From the NCBI GenBank assembly GCA_964514215.1, contig CAZEPW010000007.1, forward strand, positions 31,362 through 95,361: a DNA stretch of 64,000 nucleotides, given 5' to 3'. This document shows, in pieces, positions 1-7,529 of this stretch. How positions within the stretch are numbered: the first letter of the stretch is position 1; every line of letters starts with the position of its first letter. Position numbers and translations under genes: made by a program. This DNA comes from CAYQUC01 sp964514215 (lineage in GTDB: Bacteria; Pseudomonadota; Gammaproteobacteria; UBA6429; Thiohalophilaceae). The notes beneath the pieces are model-generated. The model saw nothing but the letters and a program-made list of their open reading frames with translations, had not been told where the DNA came from and did not search any database.

Positions 1-1348
1 TGTCAGGCTTCACAAATGAAGCATTAATCACATTGACACGGTCACCTCGCAAGGCATTAAACCCAATAGCATCTTTCACTAAGGTGGTAAAACTGGCTAA
101 TTCTGCCACTGTCCTCGGCACCGATGTTAAAACTTTCTTAATAGGGACCGGAGCAGCAGGCTCAGCACCTTCCTCTGGTTTAGTTTTTGGCTTTACAGGA
201 GCCTGTTCAATTAATTCCATTTTATTATCAACAACGACAGCAACGGTTAAACGACGAATTTTAGCGACAGAATATCGGGTATGACTAATGGTTTTATTTA
301 ATTCATAATTTAATGTCGATTGTTTGCTATTACGACTTGGGCCTTTTGATTGCCTATCTGTTAAGGGTGTTTTTGCATTTCGGTTAGTTGTAGCCGGTGG
401 CTGATTACTTAAAGCTCCCGGAATGCCAATCGGTAATGAATTCCCGTTAGACTGTTCTTCTACTTTCTGTTCACTACGAATTGATGGTTGATCAGAATCA
501 AACTCCTCTCGGGTTTTTTCTATTTGATCAAAATCAATATTAGCTACAACCTGTGCTTTCATTTTACCTAACCCAATTATTGGAAGTAATATACTTTCAA
601 TACGACTAGTATAATCTTTTTCAATTTTTCGAGTATATTTTAATTGAGTATTACTCAATTCAACTCCAGATTCTTTTTTACTGGATGATAATAAACGACC
701 TTTATTATCGATCACAGCCACATCAGCAACTTGTAAATTTGGAATACTCATAGCTACCAAACTAACAATTGAACTTACTTGTTCATCGGTTAATTGTCTG
801 CCTGAATATAAATCCAAAAATACCGAAGCACTAGATTTTCGTTTACTTCGTATAAATGGTGTTTGTTTTGGTATAGCCAAATGAACTCTTGCTGACTTTA
901 TTGATGCCATTGAAGATATAGTTCGACTGAGCTCTCCTTGTATTGCTCGCTGATAACGCACAGTTTCCATGAATTGGCTGGTACTTATTCCCTGTTCCTC
1001 CTCGAGTAATTCATAACCAACATCAGAATTACCAGATATACCTTCTGCGGCCATTTTTAATTTTGCTTGTTGCAATTCAGAGGCTTTAACAAGAACATTG
1101 CCTGTAACTTGATCAATTTTATATTCCAATGCTGCCGTTTGTAATATAGATATTATCTTTGAATTATCACGTGCAGCCAAATTACTCGCCACGGGAACAA
1201 ACCCACCATCTTGCGACCACAATACCGCATAGATGCCAATTGCAATACTTGCAGCTAAACCTATTAACAATCCGGCTTGCCGAATGATAGGTAATGCAGA
1301 CATAGCAACAAAGGGTCTATTTACATTTTCTGCTTTCACTAAATCCAT
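1..1348 (-). CDS. fliF: Flagellar MS-ring protein FliF (C-terminal part outside the window)
   Basis: FliF forms the membrane-embedded MS ring at the base of the flagellum and is the platform for export apparatus and C ring. About 449 codons are visible from the ATG at 1348; the frame is open to the window edge, so the second membrane helix and FliG-binding tail lie outside. Seen: an N-terminal hydrophobic helix near residues 20-42, a ring-building region with the YQRAIQGELSRTI segment followed by an SARVHLAIP stretch, and a low-complexity Pro/Ser/Asn-rich stretch typical of the periplasmic insert. It lies 26 bp downstream of fliE, as usual in FleQ-type loci. A GAGG about 11 nt upstream may be its ribosome binding site. 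Family assignment is firm; only the length is unknown. Confidence 0.95.
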   Translation of the reverse strand, partial: MDLVKAENVNRPFVAMSALPIIRQAGLLIGLAASIAIGIYAVLWSQDGGFVPVASNLAARDNSKIISILQTAALEYKIDQVTGNVLVKASELQQAKLKMAAEGISGNSDVGYELLEEEQGISTSQFMETVRYQRAIQGELSRTISSMASIKSARVHLAIPKQTPFIRSKRKSSASVFLDLYSGRQLTDEQVSSIVSLVAMSIPNLQVADVAVIDNKGRLLSSSKKESGVELSNTQLKYTRKIEKDYTSRIESILLPIIGLGKMKAQVVANIDFDQIEKTREEFDSDQPSIRSEQKVEEQSNGNSLPIGIPGALSNQPPATTNRNAKTPLTDRQSKGPSRNSKQSTLNYELNKTISHTRYSVAKIRRLTVAVVVDNKMELIEQAPVKPKTKPEEGAEPAAPVPIKKVLTSVPRTVAELASFTTLVKDAIGFNALRGDRVNVINASFVKPD

Positions 1349-1374
1349 AAATTAATTAACCTCAAAAAAATACA

Positions 1375-1704
1375 TCACACTTGCATATTCATGATATCTT
1401 GATATGCATTTACTAATTTATTCCTTACCTCTAACATGGCTTGAAATGAAACATTAGCTTTTTGCATCGAAATCATAACGTCAGACAATTCAACATTTTT
1501 ATCTCCGCGCTCAAAAGACATCGCAAGTGATTTGGCCGTTGATTGTTGAGAATTAACCGCATTTATTGACTGTTTTAATAAATCTGAAAAACCAACCTCT
1601 TCTGTATTGGTATTAGCTGCAGTTTTAGTGACAGGCAAGCCTTCGGATTGTGCTGATAACATTCGCATTTGCGCTAGCAACATATTGGGTGTAATTGTGT
1701 TCAC
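1375..1704 (-). CDS. fliE: Flagellar hook-basal body adaptor FliE
   Basis: FliE joins the MS ring to the proximal rod and is exported early by the flagellar type III system. The 109-residue product has the family's usual length. Its C-terminal half carries the conserved helix beginning SFERGDKNVELSDVMI and continuing through MQKANVSFQAMLEVRNKLV to an AYQDIMNM-type end. It sits between fleR (43 bp upstream) and fliF (26 bp downstream), an order shared with Pseudomonas and Vibrio. I saw no GG-N10-GC site directly upstream, so it may be read from the fleSR transcript or from a promoter inside fleR. Confidence 0.95.
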   Translation of the reverse strand: MNTITPNMLLAQMRMLSAQSEGLPVTKTAANTNTEEVGFSDLLKQSINAVNSQQSTAKSLAMSFERGDKNVELSDVMISMQKANVSFQAMLEVRNKLVNAYQDIMNMQV

Positions 1705-1747
1705 TGATAACCTCGATTATATAAATATTATTGATCAACTCATATTC

Positions 1748-3148
1748 CTAAACATCACCTGGAATACGAATCCCCATTTCTCTAATTTTTGCTAATTTAT
1801 AGCGTAATGTTCGTTGGCTAATTGCAAGTCGTTCGGCTGTTTTTTTTCGACTACCTTTTAATTCAGTTAACGTTTCCAAAATAATATTAAACTCTCTATT
1901 TTTTAAATCATCGCCTAATGATGTTAATTCAATTTTTTCACTGCTATCTTGGCCGTCATATTTATTAACTTCAGTTTTTTCTTTATAGTCTTCCATAGAT
2001 GAAATATTTGAGGAAGTTGACGATTCAAGTTCGATTAAAACATCATCACCGGTAATTCTATTTCCTGAACACATTAACAACGCACGCTGAATAACATTTT
2101 CTAATTCACGAATATTTCCTGGCCATTGATGGTTTAGTATTTTATACTTTGCTTCTTCACTCAAAACAGGGGTATTAATATTTAATGCAGTTGAATGTTT
2201 TTGAATTAATTTACTACAAATTGGTAATATATCGTCTTCCCGATTAACCAAACTTGGGATTTTTAATGGAAATACATTTAACCGATAAAAAAGATCTTCT
2301 CTAAAGCGTCCAGCATTAACTTCTTCTTTCATATTTCGATTTGAGGTTGATAGAATTCTAACATCCAAGCTGATAGTTTTGGTTCCACCAAGACGTTCTA
2401 CTTCATGCTCCTGTAAAACTCGAAGTAACTTTGCTTGCAAGGCAAGATCCATTTCTGAAATTTCATCTAATAAAAATGTACCACCCTGTGCTTGCTCAAA
2501 TTTTCCAGGACAAGCTTTATATGCTCCAGTAAATGCTCCCTTCTCATACCCAAACAATGTTGCCTCTAACATATTTTCTGGTATGGCTGCACAATTAATC
2601 GCAATAAAAGCTGCATCACATCGTTCAGATTGGCTATGAATAAAACGCGCCAAGACTTCTTTTCCTGTTCCGCTTTCACCAGTAATTAAAATTGGCACAT
2701 TTCCTTTTGCAACTTTTTTTGCTGTTAGTGCTAATTTTTTCATACATATTGATTCAACTATCATGTCATCATCAGCATGTTTTGTTGCATCAAGGTATTG
2801 ACTAACCATATTCACCAACACTTCAGCTTCAAATGGTTTAACTAAATAATCAACAGCACCCATTTGCATCGCTTCAACAGCTTTTTGAATGGTGCCATAT
2901 GCTGTCATTAGCATAACGGGTAATTGTGGATATTCTTTTTGAATTTCATTTAATAGAGTATGTCCATCCATTCGTTTCATATGAACATCACTCACTATTA
3001 AATCAACAACTTTTTTTTGTAATAATGTTAATGCATCTTCACCATCTTCTGCGCTAGTTACGTTATAGCCTGCCAATTTTAATGTATCACATAGTGCTTC
3101 ACTCAAATCGTTATCATCTTCAACTACCATGATAGTATTATTTACCAT
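1748..3148 (-). CDS. fleR: Sigma-54-dependent response regulator FleR/FlrC
   Basis: Phosphorylated FleR/FlrC activates sigma-54 promoters of the middle flagellar genes. Domains from the ATG at 3148: receiver about 1-120 with acceptor Asp54 (IVSDVHMKRMDG) and the YLVKPFE lysine; AAA+ domain about 130-360 with Walker A GESGTGKE at 157-164 and the sigma-54 contact loop GAFTGA at 204-209; Fis-type helix-turn-helix at the C terminus (KKTAERLAISQRTLRYKL). A GTG two codons upstream (3154) extends the frame, but GAGG abuts that GTG and is correctly spaced for the ATG, so I chose the ATG. It lies 27 bp downstream of fleS, its likely cognate kinase, and upstream of fliE. Homologous to FlrC of Vibrio and FleR of Pseudomonas. 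Confidence 0.94.
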   Translation of the reverse strand: MVNNTIMVVEDDNDLSEALCDTLKLAGYNVTSAEDGEDALTLLQKKVVDLIVSDVHMKRMDGHTLLNEIQKEYPQLPVMLMTAYGTIQKAVEAMQMGAVDYLVKPFEAEVLVNMVSQYLDATKHADDDMIVESICMKKLALTAKKVAKGNVPILITGESGTGKEVLARFIHSQSERCDAAFIAINCAAIPENMLEATLFGYEKGAFTGAYKACPGKFEQAQGGTFLLDEISEMDLALQAKLLRVLQEHEVERLGGTKTISLDVRILSTSNRNMKEEVNAGRFREDLFYRLNVFPLKIPSLVNREDDILPICSKLIQKHSTALNINTPVLSEEAKYKILNHQWPGNIRELENVIQRALLMCSGNRITGDDVLIELESSTSSNISSMEDYKEKTEVNKYDGQDSSEKIELTSLGDDLKNREFNIILETLTELKGSRKKTAERLAISQRTLRYKLAKIREMGIRIPGDV

Positions 3149-3175
3149 ACCCACCTCGATTAAACTGCTATTAAA

Positions 3176-4432
3176 TTAATAACCGACTGATATATATCTA
3201 TTTTCAGTTGATCGATACTCTTTACTAAGATTGCCTTTCTCTAATGGTCTAAAACGTTCACCCTTAATAGGCAATTCCATAGTAAAAACACATCCCTTAC
3301 CCGGTTGCGAATCCACACGAATAATTCCACCATGAGCATTAGCTATTGCTGTTACCACGGCTAAACCTAATCCGGTTCCGTCAGTTTTTGTAGTAAAAAA
3401 AGGTTTAAATATTTGATGTTGAACTTTATGACTCATGCCAGGGCCACTATCTTTAATTGCAATTAATAGCTTCCCTGATTTTTTCATCGTTTCAATACTG
3501 ATTTTTCCATTATTACCCATCGCTTGAATCGCATTAGTAATTAAATTATTTATGGCACTAACTAACATTTTTCTATTACCAAACAAATAACTATCTGTTA
3601 TTTTATTATTTATTATAAATTGAGTATTCGTTGAACTTAATTGTGGACTTGCAAACAGTTGAATATCATCACACAACGATGAAATAGAAAAATCTTCTTC
3701 TGTTACTGTGCCATTTTTAGAATATAACAACATGTCATTAACTAGTAGATCTAACTGTCCCAATTTTGAAACAATTTTTTCGCTTATCGTTTTTCGTTCA
3801 TCATGAGTTATTTTTTCTCGTTTTAATGATGACGCATGTAATAATGCAGAAGCTAAAGGTGTTCTAACTTGGTGTGCTAATGAGGCAGCCATTTCACCCA
3901 TAGCTGCCAAACGCTGATGCTGATTTAACCTATCTTGCAAAGAACGCATTTCAGTTACTTCAGTTAGTAATAAAATTTGTCCTGGTTCAGACTCTAGTGG
4001 ACAAGTTGAAATTTTCACACGACGCCCATCAACTAAGGATACTTCATGCCCATCATCATAACGCGGAGAAAAAGCACGCTGAATAACGTCACACCAAGGT
4101 TTATGTTTTAATGGTTCACCTAACAAATCGATTGCTGCGCGATTATAATCCTGTATATGACCATGACCATCTAAAACAACGACACCACCAGGCAATACAC
4201 TTAATAAAGACTCAAGCCGATGCGCTATTCTCTCTTTGTCTTTTAACTCTTTAATATAATCTGATTGGGTATCATGTAATTCATTATTTAAATCAGCAAC
4301 ACGTTTTTCTAACTCACGATACGACTCAGTAAGTTGAACAGATAAACTATTGAATGTACTAAAGGCTTGTTCTAAATCTTTATGTCCATTTGGATTTTGT
4401 TGCGCAGGTTCCTGCATGTGATGGTTCTCCAT
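3176..4432 (-). CDS. fleS: Flagellar two-component sensor kinase FleS/FlrB
   Basis: This is the histidine kinase expected to phosphorylate FleR. Of 418 residues, about 35-75 form a probable coiled coil, 75-160 a PAS domain (LPGGVVVLDGHGHIQDYNRAA), then HisKA with the phospho-accepting His187 in LAHQVRTPLASAL, then an HATPase domain with N, G1 (KDSGPGM) and G2 (GTGLGLAVV) boxes. There are no membrane helices, so it is a soluble kinase sensing something in the cytoplasm, as FlrB and FleS do. It lies between fleQ (125 bp upstream) and fleR, and a strong sigma-54-type promoter sits about 50 bp before its start. This fits the known scheme in which FleQ/FlrA switches on the FleSR/FlrBC pair. Confidence 0.93.
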   Translation of the reverse strand: MENHHMQEPAQQNPNGHKDLEQAFSTFNSLSVQLTESYRELEKRVADLNNELHDTQSDYIKELKDKERIAHRLESLLSVLPGGVVVLDGHGHIQDYNRAAIDLLGEPLKHKPWCDVIQRAFSPRYDDGHEVSLVDGRRVKISTCPLESEPGQILLLTEVTEMRSLQDRLNQHQRLAAMGEMAASLAHQVRTPLASALLHASSLKREKITHDERKTISEKIVSKLGQLDLLVNDMLLYSKNGTVTEEDFSISSLCDDIQLFASPQLSSTNTQFIINNKITDSYLFGNRKMLVSAINNLITNAIQAMGNNGKISIETMKKSGKLLIAIKDSGPGMSHKVQHQIFKPFFTTKTDGTGLGLAVVTAIANAHGGIIRVDSQPGKGCVFTMELPIKGERFRPLEKGNLSKEYRSTENRYISVGY

Positions 4433-4480
4433 AATTTAAACAAATTTAATAACATTATTGAATCTGTATAAACTTAGAGA

Positions 4481-4494
4481 GCAAATATTGTGCC
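4481..4494 (-). promoter_or_regulatory. Sigma-54 promoter upstream of fleS
   Basis: Read on the minus strand, a GGCAC -24 element (4494-4490) and a TTGC -12 element (4484-4481) have the exact GG-N10-GC spacing of sigma-54 promoters. It lies in the 125-bp fleQ-fleS gap, about 50 bp upstream of the fleS start, where the FlrA/FleQ-dependent promoter of flrBC/fleSR is expected. The sequence match is direct; activity and its activator are inferred. Confidence 0.8.
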
Positions 4495-4557
4495 CAAAAT
4501 AAGAGTCTTATTAAATCAATAGCTTAACTATGATTGTTTAAATTTACAAAATTAGTG

Positions 4558-6000
4558 TCAAATACTCGTCGCTTGTTCCGAGCGCTGCAAGCCATATTTA
4601 CGCATTTTCTCAACCAAAGTGGTACGACGCATGTGCAGTAATTTCGCAGCATGAGCGACAATACCATCGGACTCATCTAAGGCTTGTTTGATAAGATTAA
4701 ATTCTAATTCGGCAAGATGTTCTTTTAAATCAATACCCGCTGCTGATAAGTGTGGAATATGACTGCTTGTCATTGGCATCTTAGTGGCCTCAATAGTTTC
4801 AATATCAATTGCAGGCGTTTCCAGCTGGTCATTTGGTCCTCGAAACTTTTCAGGTAGGTCTCGAATATTGACAACGCCATATGGATACATAATAACTAAA
4901 CGTTCCATTAAATTTGAAAGCTCACGGACATTACCCGGCCAATGATGCTGACACAGTGCACCAATAGTAGCTGGAGTTAAGCGAGTGGAACCACGTTGCT
5001 CGTGTTCTAATCGCGTTATTAATTCATTTATTAATAATGGTATATCTTCAACACGATTATTTAAAGGAGGCATTTCTATTGGAAAAACATTTAATCGATA
5101 ATATAAATCTTCTCTAAACCGCCCTTCTTTAATTTCTATTTCTAAATCCCGATGAGTGGCTGCAATAATTCGTATATCGGACTGAATACTTTTGTTACTG
5201 CCAACTCGTTCAAAAGTACGTTCTTGTATAACTCGCAATAGTTTAACTTGCATAGCCAATGGCATATCACCAATTTCGTCTAAAAATAATGTCCCCCCTG
5301 AGGCCATTTCAAAACGACCTTGTCTGGCACTAATTGCCCCGGTAAAAGCACCTTTTTCATGACCGAATAATTCACTTTCTAATAAATCACCCGGTATTGC
5401 ACCGCAATTAACGGGTACAAATGGACCATCTGTTCGCGAAGAATAATAATGTAAATTACGAGCGACCACTTCTTTGCCTGTGCCTGATTCTCCTAAAATC
5501 AAAACATTAGCATCCGAATCTGCAACTTGCTCAATCGCTTTACGCACAATTTGAATAGAACGACTATTACCAACCAAACTACGAAATAATTCGGGTTTAC
5601 GATCCAAGCCTGTTTTATTTTGTGCTCGATTAAAAACTTCTGCTAAATGTAGCGCATGAACAACTTGTTTGTATTTATAAGGTACATCAATTGTGCCTAC
5701 AATTTTTGGCACGACTTCTTTTTGAATTGCTTTCTCACTATCACGTTCATGCAGCAATAACACAGCTATATTACCAAAATGTAAGCGAATCTTATCAAGC
5801 TCAGCCACCGTTTGTTTGACATCTGCTTTGCCATTTAATATCACTATTTCAATATCATTTTTATGATTATTTTTTGTCTGGCCGTAAGAGTCTAAACTAT
5901 CAAATTCAATGACAGTGCAATAATCTATAAACCGGAGTAATTCTGCAACTTGTGTGCGGGAATGTTCATTTTGATCTAATACCAATATTGCTGCTGACAT
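4558..6000 (-). CDS. fleQ: Master flagellar activator FleQ/FlrA (sigma-54 enhancer-binding protein)
   Basis: FleQ/FlrA starts the flagellar cascade; in Pseudomonas it also binds c-di-GMP. The 480-residue protein has an N-terminal FleQ-type receiver-like domain (about 1-120) without a proper acceptor aspartate: the usual site reads VILNGKAD. This agrees with FleQ proteins not being controlled by phosphorylation. The AAA+ domain (about 145-380) has Walker A GESGTGKE at 170-177, GAFTGA at 217-222 and LFLDEIGDM. A Fis-type helix-turn-helix (HAAKLLHMRRTTLVEKMRKYGL) ends the protein. It lies downstream of the fliDST-PilZ group and upstream of fleSR. A sigma-70-like promoter in the 141-bp upstream gap fits its top position in the hierarchy. 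Confidence 0.94.
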   Translation of the reverse strand: MSAAILVLDQNEHSRTQVAELLRFIDYCTVIEFDSLDSYGQTKNNHKNDIEIVILNGKADVKQTVAELDKIRLHFGNIAVLLLHERDSEKAIQKEVVPKIVGTIDVPYKYKQVVHALHLAEVFNRAQNKTGLDRKPELFRSLVGNSRSIQIVRKAIEQVADSDANVLILGESGTGKEVVARNLHYYSSRTDGPFVPVNCGAIPGDLLESELFGHEKGAFTGAISARQGRFEMASGGTLFLDEIGDMPLAMQVKLLRVIQERTFERVGSNKSIQSDIRIIAATHRDLEIEIKEGRFREDLYYRLNVFPIEMPPLNNRVEDIPLLINELITRLEHEQRGSTRLTPATIGALCQHHWPGNVRELSNLMERLVIMYPYGVVNIRDLPEKFRGPNDQLETPAIDIETIEATKMPMTSSHIPHLSAAGIDLKEHLAELEFNLIKQALDESDGIVAHAAKLLHMRRTTLVEKMRKYGLQRSEQATSI

Positions 6001-6048
6001 TCTATTAGCCTTTTATTAATTATTGTAATAATAACTACTTACAAGACT

Positions 6049-6076
6049 ATATTAGCTGTTTAAATGTACTTGTCAA
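6049..6076 (-). promoter_or_regulatory. Putative sigma-70 promoter of fleQ
   Basis: On the minus strand a perfect TTGACA (6076-6071) is followed after 16 bp by TAATAT (6054-6049); an alternative TATAGT -10 lies 3 bp further on. The fleQ start is about 50 bp downstream. The site fits a class I gene read by housekeeping sigma factor. This is a motif match only. Confidence 0.5.
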
Positions 6077-6141
6077 AATACTGTCAGATCTACTGTAAAT
6101 TAACCGAAATTCATCAGTTAAGTTGTTGTATTTGGCACAAC

Positions 6142-6681
6142 TTAGCTCAAATCCGATTTCGCTCGTGCAATATCAATTCGATGTAAACGAAAAACGTATT
6201 TTTCTAAATAATTTTGTGACAATTTACCAATATTTTCAAAATTGACTGTAACACTATTATGATTATCTATGTTTGAAACAATACCGGATAATAATAGTGG
6301 CTCAGGGCAATAGCGGTTAAAAAATACTTCCATCTCAATCAATTGATTGATTTGAAACGTCTCTGTCATTTTAATTTTAATAGACTGGGAAGATAAATTA
6401 ACTTCAAAATTGGGTATTTTACTATATTTTTTATTAAATTCACTTCGACTAAACATCAACAATAATAAATCGAGTTTCGATTCGATGCGATTAATATCGT
6501 TTTGTTTTATTTGAGTATTATTATTCGATAATGAATACGAACTTGGTTGATTATCAAATACTTCAAGCAGTTGAATTGCAGGAGCATTAATAAAATCAAA
6601 TTGTTCACCTTGTTTTAACACATCACATACATGCCATTGAATCGATAAACGTGTGACAACTGAAATTTTTTGTTCATTCAT
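6142..6681 (-). CDS. PilZ-domain protein of the flagellar cluster
   Basis: The 179-residue soluble protein resembles the PilZ-family proteins often found between fliS/fliT and fleQ/flrA. Supporting features are the N-terminal stretch ending in FINAPAIQLLEVFD, a central beta-rich half (FEVNLSSQSIKIKM, then LLLSGIVSNIDNH) and a C-terminal YLEKYVFRLHRIDIAR segment. The canonical PilZ signature for c-di-GMP (RxxxR plus D/NxSxxG) is not clearly present, so nucleotide binding is doubtful and the domain may be degenerate. It ends the fliD-fliS-fliT group (46 bp from the fliT-like gene). A role in flagellar function or c-di-GMP control is inferred from context. Confidence 0.6.
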   Translation of the reverse strand: MNEQKISVVTRLSIQWHVCDVLKQGEQFDFINAPAIQLLEVFDNQPSSYSLSNNNTQIKQNDINRIESKLDLLLLMFSRSEFNKKYSKIPNFEVNLSSQSIKIKMTETFQINQLIEMEVFFNRYCPEPLLLSGIVSNIDNHNSVTVNFENIGKLSQNYLEKYVFRLHRIDIARAKSDLS

Positions 6682-6727
6682 ACTAAGTAGTGTAGTTTAC
6701 ACTACAATAAATTATAGAGAGCTTAGC

Positions 6728-7063
6728 TTACTTATTAGGTTCTAATGATGAAAGTTGTTGATATGCACCAACTGCAGTAACATTACTTCGGAATGTAGAT
6801 AATTGTTGTAGCGTTTCAAGTCTGGCTTGCTGGCTCAATTGAATACTTTCATTATCGATATCCAATATTTGTTGTAAAAAATGACTAATTTTAGGTAACA
6901 TATCTTTAACAGAATCGTGTTCAAAAATTTCAGTTAAAAGTTGTTGCCTTAATTTTTCCGTTTTTTCGAATAACAACCACTTAGACTGGTGTGCCATATC
7001 TAGCATATTCTCAGATAGCGTCACTGCTTGCCGAACTTTACTATAGACTTCAAATGATTCCAT
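6728..7063 (-). CDS. FliT-like flagellar export chaperone
   Basis: A 111-residue, probably all-helical, soluble protein lying 6 bp after fliS. Short helical proteins in this place are FliT-type chaperones, which bind FliD (cap) and regulate export in enterobacteria. The sequence has the expected length, a Gln/Leu-rich helical pattern (LRQQLLTEIFEH, then LPKISHFLQQILDIDNE) and no signal peptide. Similarity to enteric FliT is too weak by eye to be certain. Operon position (fliD, fliS, this gene) is the main support, and FlaI-type proteins of Vibrio occupy the same slot. Confidence 0.6.
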   Translation of the reverse strand: MESFEVYSKVRQAVTLSENMLDMAHQSKWLLFEKTEKLRQQLLTEIFEHDSVKDMLPKISHFLQQILDIDNESIQLSQQARLETLQQLSTFRSNVTAVGAYQQLSSLEPNK

Positions 7064-7069
7064 ATATAA

Positions 7070-7480
7070 TCAAGTATTCGTAGTTTTATCCGCTTCAGGT
7101 AACTCATCCCAAGCGCTTTTAATTGACTTTAGAAGTGAAGTTACTTCATCAAGTAAATCTGTATCATTTTCTAAATTTGCAGTTACTAATCGGTGGTTAA
7201 TGTAATCATAAAGATCATCAAGGTTTTGAGCTACTTCACCGCCCATATTCATATCTAAACTAGCGCGCAAGCCATCAACAATTGAAATAGCCCAACTGAT
7301 GTGAGAACCTTTTTTTGCCGTCTCGCCTCGTTCCATATGCCCTTTGGCAATGGCTATTTTTTCAATAACACCTTCCATTAGCATTTGAATTAATCTATGT
7401 GGGCTTGCTTCTTCAACGCCAGCAGCTACACCAACTTTATTATACTGTTGTACTGCATTGTGAAATTTAGCCATATTCAT
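7070..7480 (-). CDS. fliS: Flagellin export chaperone FliS
   Basis: FliS binds the C terminus of flagellin in the cytoplasm and stops premature polymerisation before export. The 136-residue product has the family hallmarks: YNKVGVAAGVEEASPHRLIQMLMEGVIEKI near residues 13-42, a KGSHISWAISIVDGLRASLD helix near 59-78, and the LYDYINHRLVTANLEND segment that follows. Length is normal. It lies 49 bp downstream of fliD and 6 bp upstream of the fliT-like gene, and should be read from the sigma-54 promoter before fliD. Confidence 0.95.
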   Translation of the reverse strand: MNMAKFHNAVQQYNKVGVAAGVEEASPHRLIQMLMEGVIEKIAIAKGHMERGETAKKGSHISWAISIVDGLRASLDMNMGGEVAQNLDDLYDYINHRLVTANLENDTDLLDEVTSLLKSIKSAWDELPEADKTTNT

Positions 7481-7529
7481 GCTGATACCTCAATTGTACT
7501 TTAGTTACGAACAAAATATTTTTATTTGT

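Noticed and set aside
6134..6146. TTGGCAC...GC on the plus strand after the PilZ gene
   Set aside because: Spacing is N9, not N10, and it points into the 3' end of a minus-strand gene.
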